A DNA stretch of 24,147 nucleotides from Nodosilinea sp. BSH.14 (GTDB lineage: Bacteria > Cyanobacteriota > Cyanobacteriia > Phormidesmidales > Phormidesmidaceae): positions 1 to 24,147 of the forward strand of contig JALQST010000007.1 of NCBI GenBank assembly GCA_023264315.1. The letters run 5' to 3'. The position numbers and the translations under genes are program-made. Position 1 is the first letter of the stretch. Each line of letters begins with the position of its first letter. Under the pieces are notes generated by a model. The model saw nothing but the letters and a program-made list of their open reading frames with translations. It searched no databases and was not told the origin of the DNA. This document shows, one piece after another, positions 7,728-15,639 of the stretch.

Positions 7728-10223
7728 CTAACGAGGCAGCAGCGCATACAGGCCCCAAATCGCCAGGGGCCGCATGTAGTGGCAGGCGCGATAGGTGCCC
7801 AGGGCGGTGATCGCCTCCGGGGTGCGGAATTGCAGGCCGTAGTCGTAGATTTGGCGGACGACGGCTTCGGTCATGGCCATGGCTTTGTCGGGATGGCCCA
7901 TCTGGGCATAGAAGGCAGCGAGGCCAAAGTTAATCCCCGTCCACACTTCCTGTTGATGGGTGCTGTCGGGGTCTTCGGGGGTGCCGTCGGGCAGAACGCC
8001 GTTGGCGGCTCCGATGGGTTGATTTAGGGTAGCGGCACTGAAGTTTCCCACCTGGGCACCCTCGAACTTCTGGGCCTGGGGGCGTTCCTGGATTTGGGCC
8101 ACCTGGTTAAAGTTGACGAAGCAAGCTTCGTAGATGGCTTCTAGGGCGGACTGAATACAGGCTTCCTCCACCAAGTCCGGCAGGTTCAGCAGCCGCGCCA
8201 TAAACTGGCCACAAAGCTGGTCGGCCATCACCACATCGGAACCGCTGCCCAGATCGAGGCGGTAGTAGCGGCCGTTCCACAGTTTAGGGTGATAGGCGTT
8301 GAAGCCGCTCTCCAGCCAGCGCTGGTACTGGGTCAGCAAAATCGGGGTGGTGCCGGGGGCGAGGTTGTTTTCGGACAACAGTTTACCCATGGCCAAGGCC
8401 GCTTCTAGGGCCGCCAGCCACAGCCCACCGCAGTAGGCGCTGAGACCCTTGAGCCGCCAGTCGTCGAAGGTTTGGTCGGGGGCACCCTCGTTTTCGGGGA
8501 TGCCGTCGCTGTCTCGGTCGAAATGTTTGAGGTATTGCAGGGTTTCCACCACCGCAGGCCAGCAGGTTTGTAGGAAGTCCAGGTCGGTACCTCCGGTGAA
8601 CACAAAGGCGCGATAGACCTGAAGTACAAAGTCGCTGCCGAGGTCTTTCCAGAGGTTGCAGTCTTGGTAGCTGGTGTAGTTGGTTTGCACCCAGGGCTGC
8701 TCGTTGGGGGCACCGAGGTCGTGGGGGGTGGCTCCCTTGGTTTTGCGCTGAGCCAGGGGGCTTTCCAAACCCATCGTCAGGTAATAGCCGATGATCCGCC
8801 GTCGGTCGTCTTGGGTGGGGATGGCCTGGGCAAAGGCGCGGAGGATAGATTTTTCCAACTCTGGCCACAGCAGCAGGGTGGCGAAACCGCCGTAGAGCCG
8901 CACATCTAGGCTTTCGTACCAGCGGTAGTCGATGCATTCCAGCACCGCAAACTGGCCCACGGGGTCGGCCTCCGTCGCCGCGCTCCACAGGGTGCCGCCG
9001 CTGGTGAGGTCGTAGAGTTCGTTGAACAGGGCCATTTCGAACCAGTCGGGCAGGTCGGGCCGATCCAGAATCGGCTGCTGCCAGGTGGTGATTTGTTGCT
9101 GCCAGTTCCGGTAATTCGTCAGTGCTGTATGGGCAATCGCTCTGGCATTGCGACCGTCCCGCCCAAAAAAGTCCGTATAGCGACGGTAGGCGCTGACGCC
9201 CTCGGCAAACTCCGTCACGGGCAAATCCCAGGCCAGAACGATGGGGAACTGCCGCGTTTCCCCCGGTTGCAGGGTAAACCGCAGGGCCAGGGCACAGCCG
9301 ACTTGCTCGTTTTCACCCGCTGCCGTCGTATCCAGCAGGTTCATCAATCGGCCCAGTTTGGCCCAGGCCGCCCATAGGTCAGCCCCATCCCCAGCCGGAT
9401 TCCAGCGCAGGTCGTAGGAAATTTCAATATCCGGGTTATCCAGCGTGGCGATGCACCACTGACCGTCCCCTTCCTGGGGTTCCCGCAGCCGTTGCCAGTC
9501 GCCGCTCATCAGGCAACCCTTGAGGCCGTCAGTAGAAATCAACTGCGTGTAGTTGCCCTGGCTTTGGCCCAGGGCGGGAACATAGTCGTAGTAGGGGCTG
9601 CCATCGTCCCGCTGCAACACGTCGGGGGATTTTTGCGTATTGGTGAACCAGCTCACCATGTTCTGCCAGCTCACCATCACGCAGAGGGTGAGGGGTTGAT
9701 CCGTGGGGTTGTGGGCCGTCCACTCAAACACCGCCACGGGGTAGCTGGCTTCTTGGTAGTTGTTGGCCCAGATGGGCGAAAACTGTTCGCAGGTAATTTC
9801 CGCCTTAAAGATGTTTTCGTAGCGGTACCAACTGCGGGGATAGAGGGCGTGGTATGTCCCGGTGGAGCGTCCCGCCGTTGAAGCGGGGTACCATCTCCAG
9901 GTCGAAAGCGTCCCATCCTGAGGCGGTTCCGTACTCAGGGCATAGGCTTGGGTTTGCCCACCGCCCGATTCAAACACGCTGAACTGACAGCCAGGGAAGG
10001 TCTGAAACACATGCTCGCCGCCGTCGATGTGCCAGAGGTTGAAATCTCCCCTGGGTGAACGCCCGATGCACCCGGCCCCAAAGCCCCCCAGCGGTGCCCC
10101 ATGCCAGGGGCCGTCGTCTAAATTACTGGCGTAGCGGACGATGTAGTGTTGATCCCAGCCTTGGCCAAGGGGCCGCTGCCAGGACTGGACGGGGATTTGG
10201 GGCATAGTCGGTGTTTCAGGCAT
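7728..10223 (-). CDS. GH116 family beta-glucosidase / non-lysosomal glucosylceramidase (GBA2-like)
   Basis: Large glycoside hydrolase of family GH116, related to human GBA2 and archaeal/bacterial beta-glucosidases; likely cleaves a glucoside or glucosylated lipid. ATG 10223 (MPETPTMPQIPVQSW) gives 831 residues; a TTG two codons upstream and ATG 10205 are alternatives. The N-terminal beta-sandwich carries GGFGAGCIGRSPRGDF, typical of the family. The catalytic (alpha/alpha)6 domain has VLECIDYRWYESLDV, NLWKDL, and DQTFDDWRLKGLSAYCGGLW. By analogy with GBA2 (Glu527/Asp677), the nucleophile is probably Glu429 in LEC and the acid/base Asp587 in TFDDW; this alignment is from memory. No signal peptide is seen, so the enzyme should be cytosolic. 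It stands alone between gene-free stretches. Confidence 0.93.
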   Translation of the reverse strand: MPETPTMPQIPVQSWQRPLGQGWDQHYIVRYASNLDDGPWHGAPLGGFGAGCIGRSPRGDFNLWHIDGGEHVFQTFPGCQFSVFESGGGQTQAYALSTEPPQDGTLSTWRWYPASTAGRSTGTYHALYPRSWYRYENIFKAEITCEQFSPIWANNYQEASYPVAVFEWTAHNPTDQPLTLCVMVSWQNMVSWFTNTQKSPDVLQRDDGSPYYDYVPALGQSQGNYTQLISTDGLKGCLMSGDWQRLREPQEGDGQWCIATLDNPDIEISYDLRWNPAGDGADLWAAWAKLGRLMNLLDTTAAGENEQVGCALALRFTLQPGETRQFPIVLAWDLPVTEFAEGVSAYRRYTDFFGRDGRNARAIAHTALTNYRNWQQQITTWQQPILDRPDLPDWFEMALFNELYDLTSGGTLWSAATEADPVGQFAVLECIDYRWYESLDVRLYGGFATLLLWPELEKSILRAFAQAIPTQDDRRRIIGYYLTMGLESPLAQRKTKGATPHDLGAPNEQPWVQTNYTSYQDCNLWKDLGSDFVLQVYRAFVFTGGTDLDFLQTCWPAVVETLQYLKHFDRDSDGIPENEGAPDQTFDDWRLKGLSAYCGGLWLAALEAALAMGKLLSENNLAPGTTPILLTQYQRWLESGFNAYHPKLWNGRYYRLDLGSGSDVVMADQLCGQFMARLLNLPDLVEEACIQSALEAIYEACFVNFNQVAQIQERPQAQKFEGAQVGNFSAATLNQPIGAANGVLPDGTPEDPDSTHQQEVWTGINFGLAAFYAQMGHPDKAMAMTEAVVRQIYDYGLQFRTPEAITALGTYRACHYMRPLAIWGLYALLPR

Positions 10224-10338
10224 TCCCAAATTTTACCGGAGGGTGATCCCCTAGGACAGCTCAATCTCCACCGAAAAAACGCCTTCTCGCCAATCCGACG
10301 CCTCCCCTAGAAATCCACTTAAGATGAAGCGGGGATTG

Positions 10339-10353
10339 AGCAATGGCATTGCT
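10339..10353. promoter_or_regulatory. 15-bp palindrome overlapping the -35 region (possible operator)
   Basis: AGCAATG-G-CATTGCT is a perfect 7-1-7 palindrome. It overlaps the proposed -35 (10349-10354) of the permease transcript, a typical repressor position. No regulator is known for it. Confidence 0.4.
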
Positions 10354-10377
10354 GCGATGGGTTGAACATGTTAGGAT
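10349..10377 (+). promoter_or_regulatory. Candidate sigma-70 promoter of the riboswitch-permease transcript
   Basis: TTGCTG (10349-10354), a 17-base spacer and TAGGAT (10372-10377) fit a sigma-70 type promoter. It would start RNA around 10384, just before the riboswitch. The match is moderate; its placement is what supports it. Confidence 0.45.
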
Positions 10378-10399
10378 AACTCACAATTTCAATGGCTTA

Positions 10400-10530
10400 A
10401 TCTGGCCCATTGGCTAGAGCGGAGGAACCAATTTTTGGGGCGAATCTTAGGGCAAGTCTATTTGCCAGAGAAGGGGATCTCTCACCCCTAGCCCGTCAGC
10501 TAACTCCGTCGGCCCTGAGGGAACGTTCTG
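10400..10530 (+). promoter_or_regulatory. ydaO-yuaA class cyclic-di-AMP riboswitch
   Basis: The conserved blocks of the cyanobacterial ydaO riboswitch appear in order: GCGGAGGAACCA (10419-10430), GGGGCGAATC (10437-10446), and CCCGTCAGCTAACTCCGTC (10492-10510). Internal pairings are consistent: CGGAG with CTCCG, CCA with TGG, GGCAA with TTGCC, and GGGG with CCCC. This RNA class binds c-di-AMP and in known cases turns off K+/osmolyte transport and cell-wall genes. Here it precedes the permease at 10634, with an intrinsic terminator between them, so a transcriptional OFF switch is the simplest reading. Boundaries are approximate. Confidence 0.85.
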
Positions 10531-10572
10531 GAAGCTTTTTTCACGCTGTCCGTAGTTCTCCACCCACGCATA

Positions 10573-10608
10573 CCCCTGGGGATTTTGTCCATCCAGGGGA
10601 TATTTTTT
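10573..10608 (+). terminator. Intrinsic terminator in the riboswitch expression platform
   Basis: CCCCTGG (10573-10579) and CCAGGGG (10593-10599), with a 13-nt loop, are followed by TATTTTTT. It sits 26 bases before the permease ATG, so it must be an attenuator of the permease rather than an end-of-operon terminator. I did not find the competing anti-terminator pairing with certainty. Confidence 0.75.
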
Positions 10609-10633
10609 CGATCCTCACACCAGGAGACCACCG

Positions 10634-11968
10634 ATGGACGCTTTATCTGGAATCGCCGCTTCGGTAATTTTTTTCGGCGTGATAGCCCTGATTGCCACGG
10701 AGAAAATGCATCTCACCATCGCCGCCTTTTTGGGGGCCATGCTGCTAGTTTTTCTCCATATCCTCACCCTGGATCAGGCGATTCAATACATTAGCCGAGG
10801 CCATGCCACCCTAGCCCTATTTTTTGGCGTGATGGTGATAGTGAGATCCTTTGAACCCACCAAAATTTTCGACTATTTAGCTACCCAAATCGTGGTACTG
10901 GCCAAGGGAGAAGGGAAGCGACTATTGTTAAGTATTGTCACAATTACCGCCCCGATTTGTGCCCTATTGCCCAACGCCACCACGGTGATGCTGTTAGCAC
11001 CGCTGCTGCCCCCCATCGCCCAGGATATTAATGTCAATGTGGTGCCTTTGTTAATTTTGATGGTGTTTGTGGCCAACAGTGCCGGATTGCTAACCTTGGT
11101 AGGTGATCCAGCTACCTTTATCGTGGGCGATGCCATCAACATGAGCTTTACAGACTATCTCGTGAAACTCAGTCTAGGCGGCGTGATTGCGATTGGGGTC
11201 ATTGTGGCTTTATTACCTATTTTGTTCCCCGATATTTGGCGTAAACGGTTGTCTAGCTTGAACCAACTGCCCCATCCTGTCGTCAACCATCCTCGCATGT
11301 TGGCCCTAGGCAGTTTGGTAGTGGCCTTGGTGCTAATCCTGTTTGTGGTCGGCGATCAGCTTCCGGTGCCCATTTCGCCCCCTGCCATTGCCCTCCTCGG
11401 TGCCGCCCTTTGTCTTTTGCTCACCCACCACAGCGGTATCGATACCGTCCAAAACATTCTGCGCGACATTGACTGGAGCACCCTCATCTTTTTTATGAGC
11501 GTGTTTGTGTTAATTGGCGGTTTACAAGAAACCGGAATCATCAGTGCGGCGTCGGGTTTACTCGCCCTAGCCATCGGGAAAAATATTGCCCTAGGCACCC
11601 TGGTGCTGCTGGTAATGACTGGGATTCTCTCCAGCTTGATTCCGAACATTCCCCTGGTGGCCGCCATGGTGCCTTTAATGAAGGAATACCTCGTCAACGT
11701 CAACTTAGCAGGGCCAGAAATTCTTGCGACCGATTTTGCCGGTCAAGTCTCGCCAGAGATTTTGCCGCTATTTGTCGCCATGATGTTTGGGGCTACCCTC
11801 GGCGGCAATGGCACCCTAGTCGGAGCCTCCTCCAACATTGTGGCCGCTGGCATCGCGGAACAACACGGAAAAACCATCACCTTCCACGAATTTTTGCGCT
11901 ACGGCTTACCCGTGATGTCCGCCCAACTGGTAGTGATCAGTCTCTTTGTTATGCTCCGGTTTCTGTGA
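10634..11968 (+). CDS. ArsB/NhaD/SLC13-type ion permease under riboswitch control
   Basis: Polytopic membrane transporter of the ion-transporter superfamily (ArsB, NhaD, CitT/SLC13 relatives), 444 residues. ATG 10634 has an AGGAGA ribosome site at a good distance. Most of the chain is hydrophobic, roughly 10-12 membrane spans in two homologous halves. Family hairpin motifs are present in each half: LPNATTVMLLAPLLPP followed by GDPATFIVG, and IPNIPLVAAMVPL followed by GGNGTLVGASSNIVAAG. The ligand is not readable from sequence: arsenite, Na+/H+, dicarboxylate and sulfate carriers share this fold. The upstream c-di-AMP riboswitch argues for a role in ion or osmotic homeostasis. An ArsA-like ATPase gene follows 150 bases later, which recalls ArsB-ArsA pairing, but hairpins lie between them. 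Confidence 0.9.
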   Translation: MDALSGIAASVIFFGVIALIATEKMHLTIAAFLGAMLLVFLHILTLDQAIQYISRGHATLALFFGVMVIVRSFEPTKIFDYLATQIVVLAKGEGKRLLLSIVTITAPICALLPNATTVMLLAPLLPPIAQDINVNVVPLLILMVFVANSAGLLTLVGDPATFIVGDAINMSFTDYLVKLSLGGVIAIGVIVALLPILFPDIWRKRLSSLNQLPHPVVNHPRMLALGSLVVALVLILFVVGDQLPVPISPPAIALLGAALCLLLTHHSGIDTVQNILRDIDWSTLIFFMSVFVLIGGLQETGIISAASGLLALAIGKNIALGTLVLLVMTGILSSLIPNIPLVAAMVPLMKEYLVNVNLAGPEILATDFAGQVSPEILPLFVAMMFGATLGGNGTLVGASSNIVAAGIAEQHGKTITFHEFLRYGLPVMSAQLVVISLFVMLRFL

Positions 11969-12051
11969 GGCAACGTTTGTGAGAAGACGTTTGCAAGACG
12001 AACGCCAGGAAGCCCTGGGGCAAATTACCCTGGACCAAATTAAGTTTCTTG

Positions 12052-12103
12052 CTGGGGTGGCCCTCACCCCAGGGCAAAGGGCATCCTGTAGGTAGCCCTT
12101 TGC
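12052..12103. repeat. Two adjacent hairpins between permease and ArsA-like gene
   Basis: First hairpin: CTGGGGTG (12052-12059) with CACCCCAG (12065-12072). Second: GCAAAGGGC (12074-12082) with GCCCTTTGC (12095-12103), a perfect 9-bp stem. Neither has a T-run. The 15-base string GGGTGGCCCTCACCC (12055-12069) recurs exactly at 21223-21237, so the first hairpin may be a remnant of the dispersed repeat seen beside cobN. The second ends 15 bases before the ArsA start and could affect its translation. Confidence 0.5.
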
Positions 12104-12118
12104 AATAAGCTAGCGGCG

Positions 12119-13591
12119 ATGCTTCTGTCTACTTCCCATCGGTTATTTATGGTCAGCGGCAAGGGAGGGGTGGGCAAAACCACCCTTTCCTGCGGTTTGG
12201 CGCGGCAGTTGGGGCCGCAACGACCGCAGGAAATCATCATGCTGCTGTCTACGGATCCAGCCCATTCTCTGGGGGATGTGCTGCAAGTGCCCGTGGACAA
12301 TACCCCCACGGCCCTGACCGATGTGCCCAATGTGCGGGTGCGGGCGCTGGATGCGGAGCAACTCCTGACGGACTTTCGGGCGCAGTATGGCGGCATTTTG
12401 GAGCTGCTGGTGGAGCGGGGCAGCTTTGTGGCAGGGGAAGACCTCGGCCCCTTTTGGGAAATGGGTTGGCCCGGGCTAGACGAACTGATGGCGCTGCTGG
12501 AAATTCAGCGAATCTTGCGCGACCACGAGGCCGACCGGGTCGTGGTGGATATGGCCCCCAGCGGCCACACCCTGTCGCTCTTTGCCCTGATGGATTTTTT
12601 AGATACCCTGCTGGCGTCGCTGGATCAGTTCCAGGAAAAGCACCGCTACCTGACTCAAACCCTCTCCGGCCAATACCAGCCCGACGAGGCCGACGGGTTC
12701 ATTGAGGACATGCGGCGAGATTTACAAACGGGTCGGAGGCTGATTCAAGATCCGGAGCGCACCGCCTGCTGGGTGGTGGGCATTCCTGAACCCATGAGCT
12801 TCCTGGAGAACCAGCGGTTCATCGAGGCCCTCGGGCGATTGCAGATTCCCCTAGGAGGGCTAGCCATCAACCGGGTGATCCTCGAGGACGGCCAGGTAAA
12901 CTCGGTGCAGGCCCAGGTGTTGGATCAATTTCGGCCCCTGGCGGCGGGGCATCCAGTGCTGTGGGTGCCGCTGCAAGCCGCGGACATCCTCGGCGGCGAC
13001 GACGGCAATATGGCCGGACTACAACTGGCCTATGGCCCGGAGGCATGGCGGCAAATTGTCTCCCAGGCGCTCCCCGGCATTGACGAAATGCTATCGCTGA
13101 TCACGGTAATGGACTTGCTAGAGCGCAACGAACAACGGTTGATTGTCCTGGATACCGCGCCCACGGGACATCTACTGCGGTTCCTGGCCATGCCCACCGC
13201 CATGGGCGACTGGTTAGGCTGGATCTTTAAGCTGTGGATTAAGTACCAAGACGTGGTGGGGCGGGTGGAATTTATGGGCCGTCTGCGCACCCTACGCCAG
13301 CGCGTCATTGCCGCTCAGGCGAAGCTCAAAGACCCCACCCATACCGAATTCATCGGCGTAGTGCAAAACCAGTCCGCCATCCTGGCCGAAGCCCAGCGCC
13401 TCAACCAAACCCTCACCACCATGGGCATTGCCCAACGCTACATCGTCCATAACCGCTACGAATCGGGCCAAGACTTGCCCGCCCTTCCCTTCCCCCAACA
13501 AACCATCGTGCGCCTCCCCGCCCTGCCCCCCCTCAACCACCCCTTTGAACAGGTGAAAGCCGCTGCTCACCTCCTATTCCCAGGGGTATAG
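12119..13591 (+). CDS. ArsA/Get3-family ATPase with a second unit lacking a P-loop
   Basis: SIMIBI-class ATPase of the ArsA/TRC40/Get3 family, 490 residues. The first unit is complete: deviant Walker A GKGGVGKTT (residues 14-22), STDPAHSLGD, and VDMAPSGHT with Asp144. It ends near residue 300 (PVLWVPLQAADILGGDDGNM). A second ArsA-like segment then starts directly in mid-domain: ALPGIDEMLSLITVMDLL, and LDTAPTGHLLRFL with Asp345. It has no Walker A before it, so the chain is about one and a half units. Members of this family energise arsenite export, insert tail-anchored proteins or do unknown tasks. The permease upstream suggests a transport partner, the GTPase downstream a membrane role; both are inference. 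ATG 12119 lacks a clear ribosome site; ATG 12149 would cut closer to the P-loop and is less likely. Confidence 0.88.
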   Translation: MLLSTSHRLFMVSGKGGVGKTTLSCGLARQLGPQRPQEIIMLLSTDPAHSLGDVLQVPVDNTPTALTDVPNVRVRALDAEQLLTDFRAQYGGILELLVERGSFVAGEDLGPFWEMGWPGLDELMALLEIQRILRDHEADRVVVDMAPSGHTLSLFALMDFLDTLLASLDQFQEKHRYLTQTLSGQYQPDEADGFIEDMRRDLQTGRRLIQDPERTACWVVGIPEPMSFLENQRFIEALGRLQIPLGGLAINRVILEDGQVNSVQAQVLDQFRPLAAGHPVLWVPLQAADILGGDDGNMAGLQLAYGPEAWRQIVSQALPGIDEMLSLITVMDLLERNEQRLIVLDTAPTGHLLRFLAMPTAMGDWLGWIFKLWIKYQDVVGRVEFMGRLRTLRQRVIAAQAKLKDPTHTEFIGVVQNQSAILAEAQRLNQTLTTMGIAQRYIVHNRYESGQDLPALPFPQQTIVRLPALPPLNHPFEQVKAAAHLLFPGV

Positions 13592-13672
13592 CGGTTCGGC
13601 CCTCATCCCCCAAGGGCAGGCTCTATCATAGAACCGACATTCATGCCGGTTGACACCGAAGGACGCCCAGCG

Positions 13673-15592
13673 ATGATCAAACTTCAGCCATGGCAGTGGG
13701 TGATGTTGGCGATCCCTCCCTTGGCCCTTGTGGGGTTTCTGGTGGCTGCCGCCGGAATTCAAATTCATGCCTGGGGAGTGAACTGGATTTGGGGCATTGT
13801 CGCGGTGGTGCTCGTCGGTTGGCGATGGCTGCTGGCCCGCTGGCTCACCCCCCTCCGACAGCCCATGGTTGAAGCCCTGAAGCAGGCAGAGCAGGATCTG
13901 GCCACCGCAACCCATACGGCTACCCCCGAGTCCGGGATAGGTTCCGAGGCTGAAGCCGCTTTAGTGCGCATTTTGGAGGAAGCCCAAACGGATCCGCCGA
14001 TTTGGGAAGATGGGACTCGCTTTTGGGGGCGGTGCCAGGAGGTTGTGGCCATGGTCGCCAACATCTATCACCCAGAGGTCAAGTATCCCCTGCTGAATAT
14101 CTATGTCCCCGATGCCTACGGGCTCCTGCGAGGCACCGTGGACGATATGGATCGCTGGATGAATCAGCTATCCCCCGTCCTCGGTCAGGTCACGGTGGGG
14201 CAAGCGGTGCAGGGCTACGAGGTCTACCGCAAGTTCGAGCCCGTCGCTGGGAAACTCTGGCGAGCCTGGGGTTGGGCGCAATGGTTCCTCAACCCCGCCG
14301 CCGCCGCCGCCCGCACCCTCAGCCAACCTGCTAGCGCCATGGCCAACCAACAGCTCTTGGGCAACCTCAGTATTTTGCTGCGGGAGGCGACCCTGCGGAA
14401 CCTCTACCGTCAAGCGGTGGCGCTCTACGGTGGTCAACTCCCGGAGATGCCCCTGCCAGCAGACCAAGCGCCGAGCCTACCCCAGGGCAAGACCCAAACC
14501 CTGCAAGACATCCTCGACCAGGCAGAACCCGCCGGTGCCCTGACCCAAAAACCCCTAAATTTGCTGCTGGTGGGACGCACCGGCGCGGGCAAAAGCAGCG
14601 TCATCAACACCCTCTTCGAGGCGGATTTGGCCGAAGTAGATGTCTTGCCCAGCACCGACGCCATCCGCACCTACCACTGGCAAGCCGACAGCGGCGAAAC
14701 CCTCACCCTGTGGGATTCCCCCGGCTATGAGCAGGCTGATCGGGAGGACTACCGGGAGGCGTTGATCGACTGTGTCCATCAAGCAGACTTACTCCTGCTG
14801 ATCACGCCTGCCCTGGATCCCGCCCTTCAAATGGATGCCGACCTGATCCAAGACATGCGGGCCGCCGTGCCCGACCTAGGCACCATCGCCATTGTCACCC
14901 AGGTGGATCGGCTGCGGCCCCTGCGAGAATGGGATCCTCCCTACGACTGGCAGTGGGGAAATCGGCCTAAGGATGTGTCGATTCGCGAAGCCACCCAGTA
15001 TCGCCAAACCCAACTGGGCGACCTCTGCAACCGGGTGCTCCCCCTCGTCACCTACGACCCGATCAGTGGCCGATCTGCCTGGAATGTTGCAGCCCTAGCC
15101 ACAGCCCTACTGGAACAGATTGACCCCACCCAGGAACTCCGGTTGGCCCGATTTTTGCGGGATCGAGACGCCAAGGTGATCGCCGCTGCTCGATTGATTG
15201 ATCGCTACCGCCTGCAAATGAGCACCACCCAAGGACTCACAGCCTTCCTCAAAAGTCCCGTCCTCCAGTTTTTAGCCACGCTCACCACCGGCACGCCCAC
15301 CCTGGCCTACCTGCTAGCCGATCAAATCCCCATCGAACAATTGCCCGTGGTGATTGGCAAACTCCAACTCGCCTACGACCTCTATAAAGTGGTGGCTCCC
15401 GCTGGCGTAATGCTGGATCTTCTTTCCCCGTGGCCCCTGCTGCTGGAACACAATAGCCCACCAGATCGGGCCGCCTGGGCCTTTGGCCACACCATGGTGG
15501 AATACTGGACGCAGTCCCTCACCACCGACCAAACCCGCCAACGCCTCGATCACTACCTGTCCCAGTTTGAGGCCACCGCCATGAAATCCTAA
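13673..15592 (+). CDS. Membrane-anchored dynamin/Era-like GTPase, 639 residues
   Basis: P-loop GTPase of the 50S-binding/MMR_HSR1-like group. ATG 13673 was preferred over 13643 because AAGGA lies 9 bases upstream. Two membrane segments are near the N-terminus (VMLAIPPLALVGFLVAAAG and IWGIVAVVLVGWRWLLARWL). A helical region of about 250 residues follows. The G domain comes next: G1 GRTGAGKSS from residue 301, G3 DSPGYE with Asp348, and G4 TQVD with Asp412. The C-terminal 150 residues contain further hydrophobic helices (TTGTPTLAYLLADQIPIEQL, then APAGVMLDLLSPWPLLL). The layout suggests work at a membrane, but no specific role is known to me. It lies 81 bases after the ArsA-like gene on the same strand and may share its transcript. 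It is convergent with the oxidase operon. Confidence 0.88.
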   Translation: MIKLQPWQWVMLAIPPLALVGFLVAAAGIQIHAWGVNWIWGIVAVVLVGWRWLLARWLTPLRQPMVEALKQAEQDLATATHTATPESGIGSEAEAALVRILEEAQTDPPIWEDGTRFWGRCQEVVAMVANIYHPEVKYPLLNIYVPDAYGLLRGTVDDMDRWMNQLSPVLGQVTVGQAVQGYEVYRKFEPVAGKLWRAWGWAQWFLNPAAAAARTLSQPASAMANQQLLGNLSILLREATLRNLYRQAVALYGGQLPEMPLPADQAPSLPQGKTQTLQDILDQAEPAGALTQKPLNLLLVGRTGAGKSSVINTLFEADLAEVDVLPSTDAIRTYHWQADSGETLTLWDSPGYEQADREDYREALIDCVHQADLLLLITPALDPALQMDADLIQDMRAAVPDLGTIAIVTQVDRLRPLREWDPPYDWQWGNRPKDVSIREATQYRQTQLGDLCNRVLPLVTYDPISGRSAWNVAALATALLEQIDPTQELRLARFLRDRDAKVIAAARLIDRYRLQMSTTQGLTAFLKSPVLQFLATLTTGTPTLAYLLADQIPIEQLPVVIGKLQLAYDLYKVVAPAGVMLDLLSPWPLLLEHNSPPDRAAWAFGHTMVEYWTQSLTTDQTRQRLDHYLSQFEATAMKS

Positions 15593-15639
15593 CCACACCA
15601 CCCAGTCAAGCCCTAGCCCCATAACAGGACAATTACCAC

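Noticed and set aside
7625..7810. 61-residue plus-strand frame at the GH116 3' end
   Set aside because: Runs antisense into GH116 coding sequence and over a hairpin; no ribosome site or motif.
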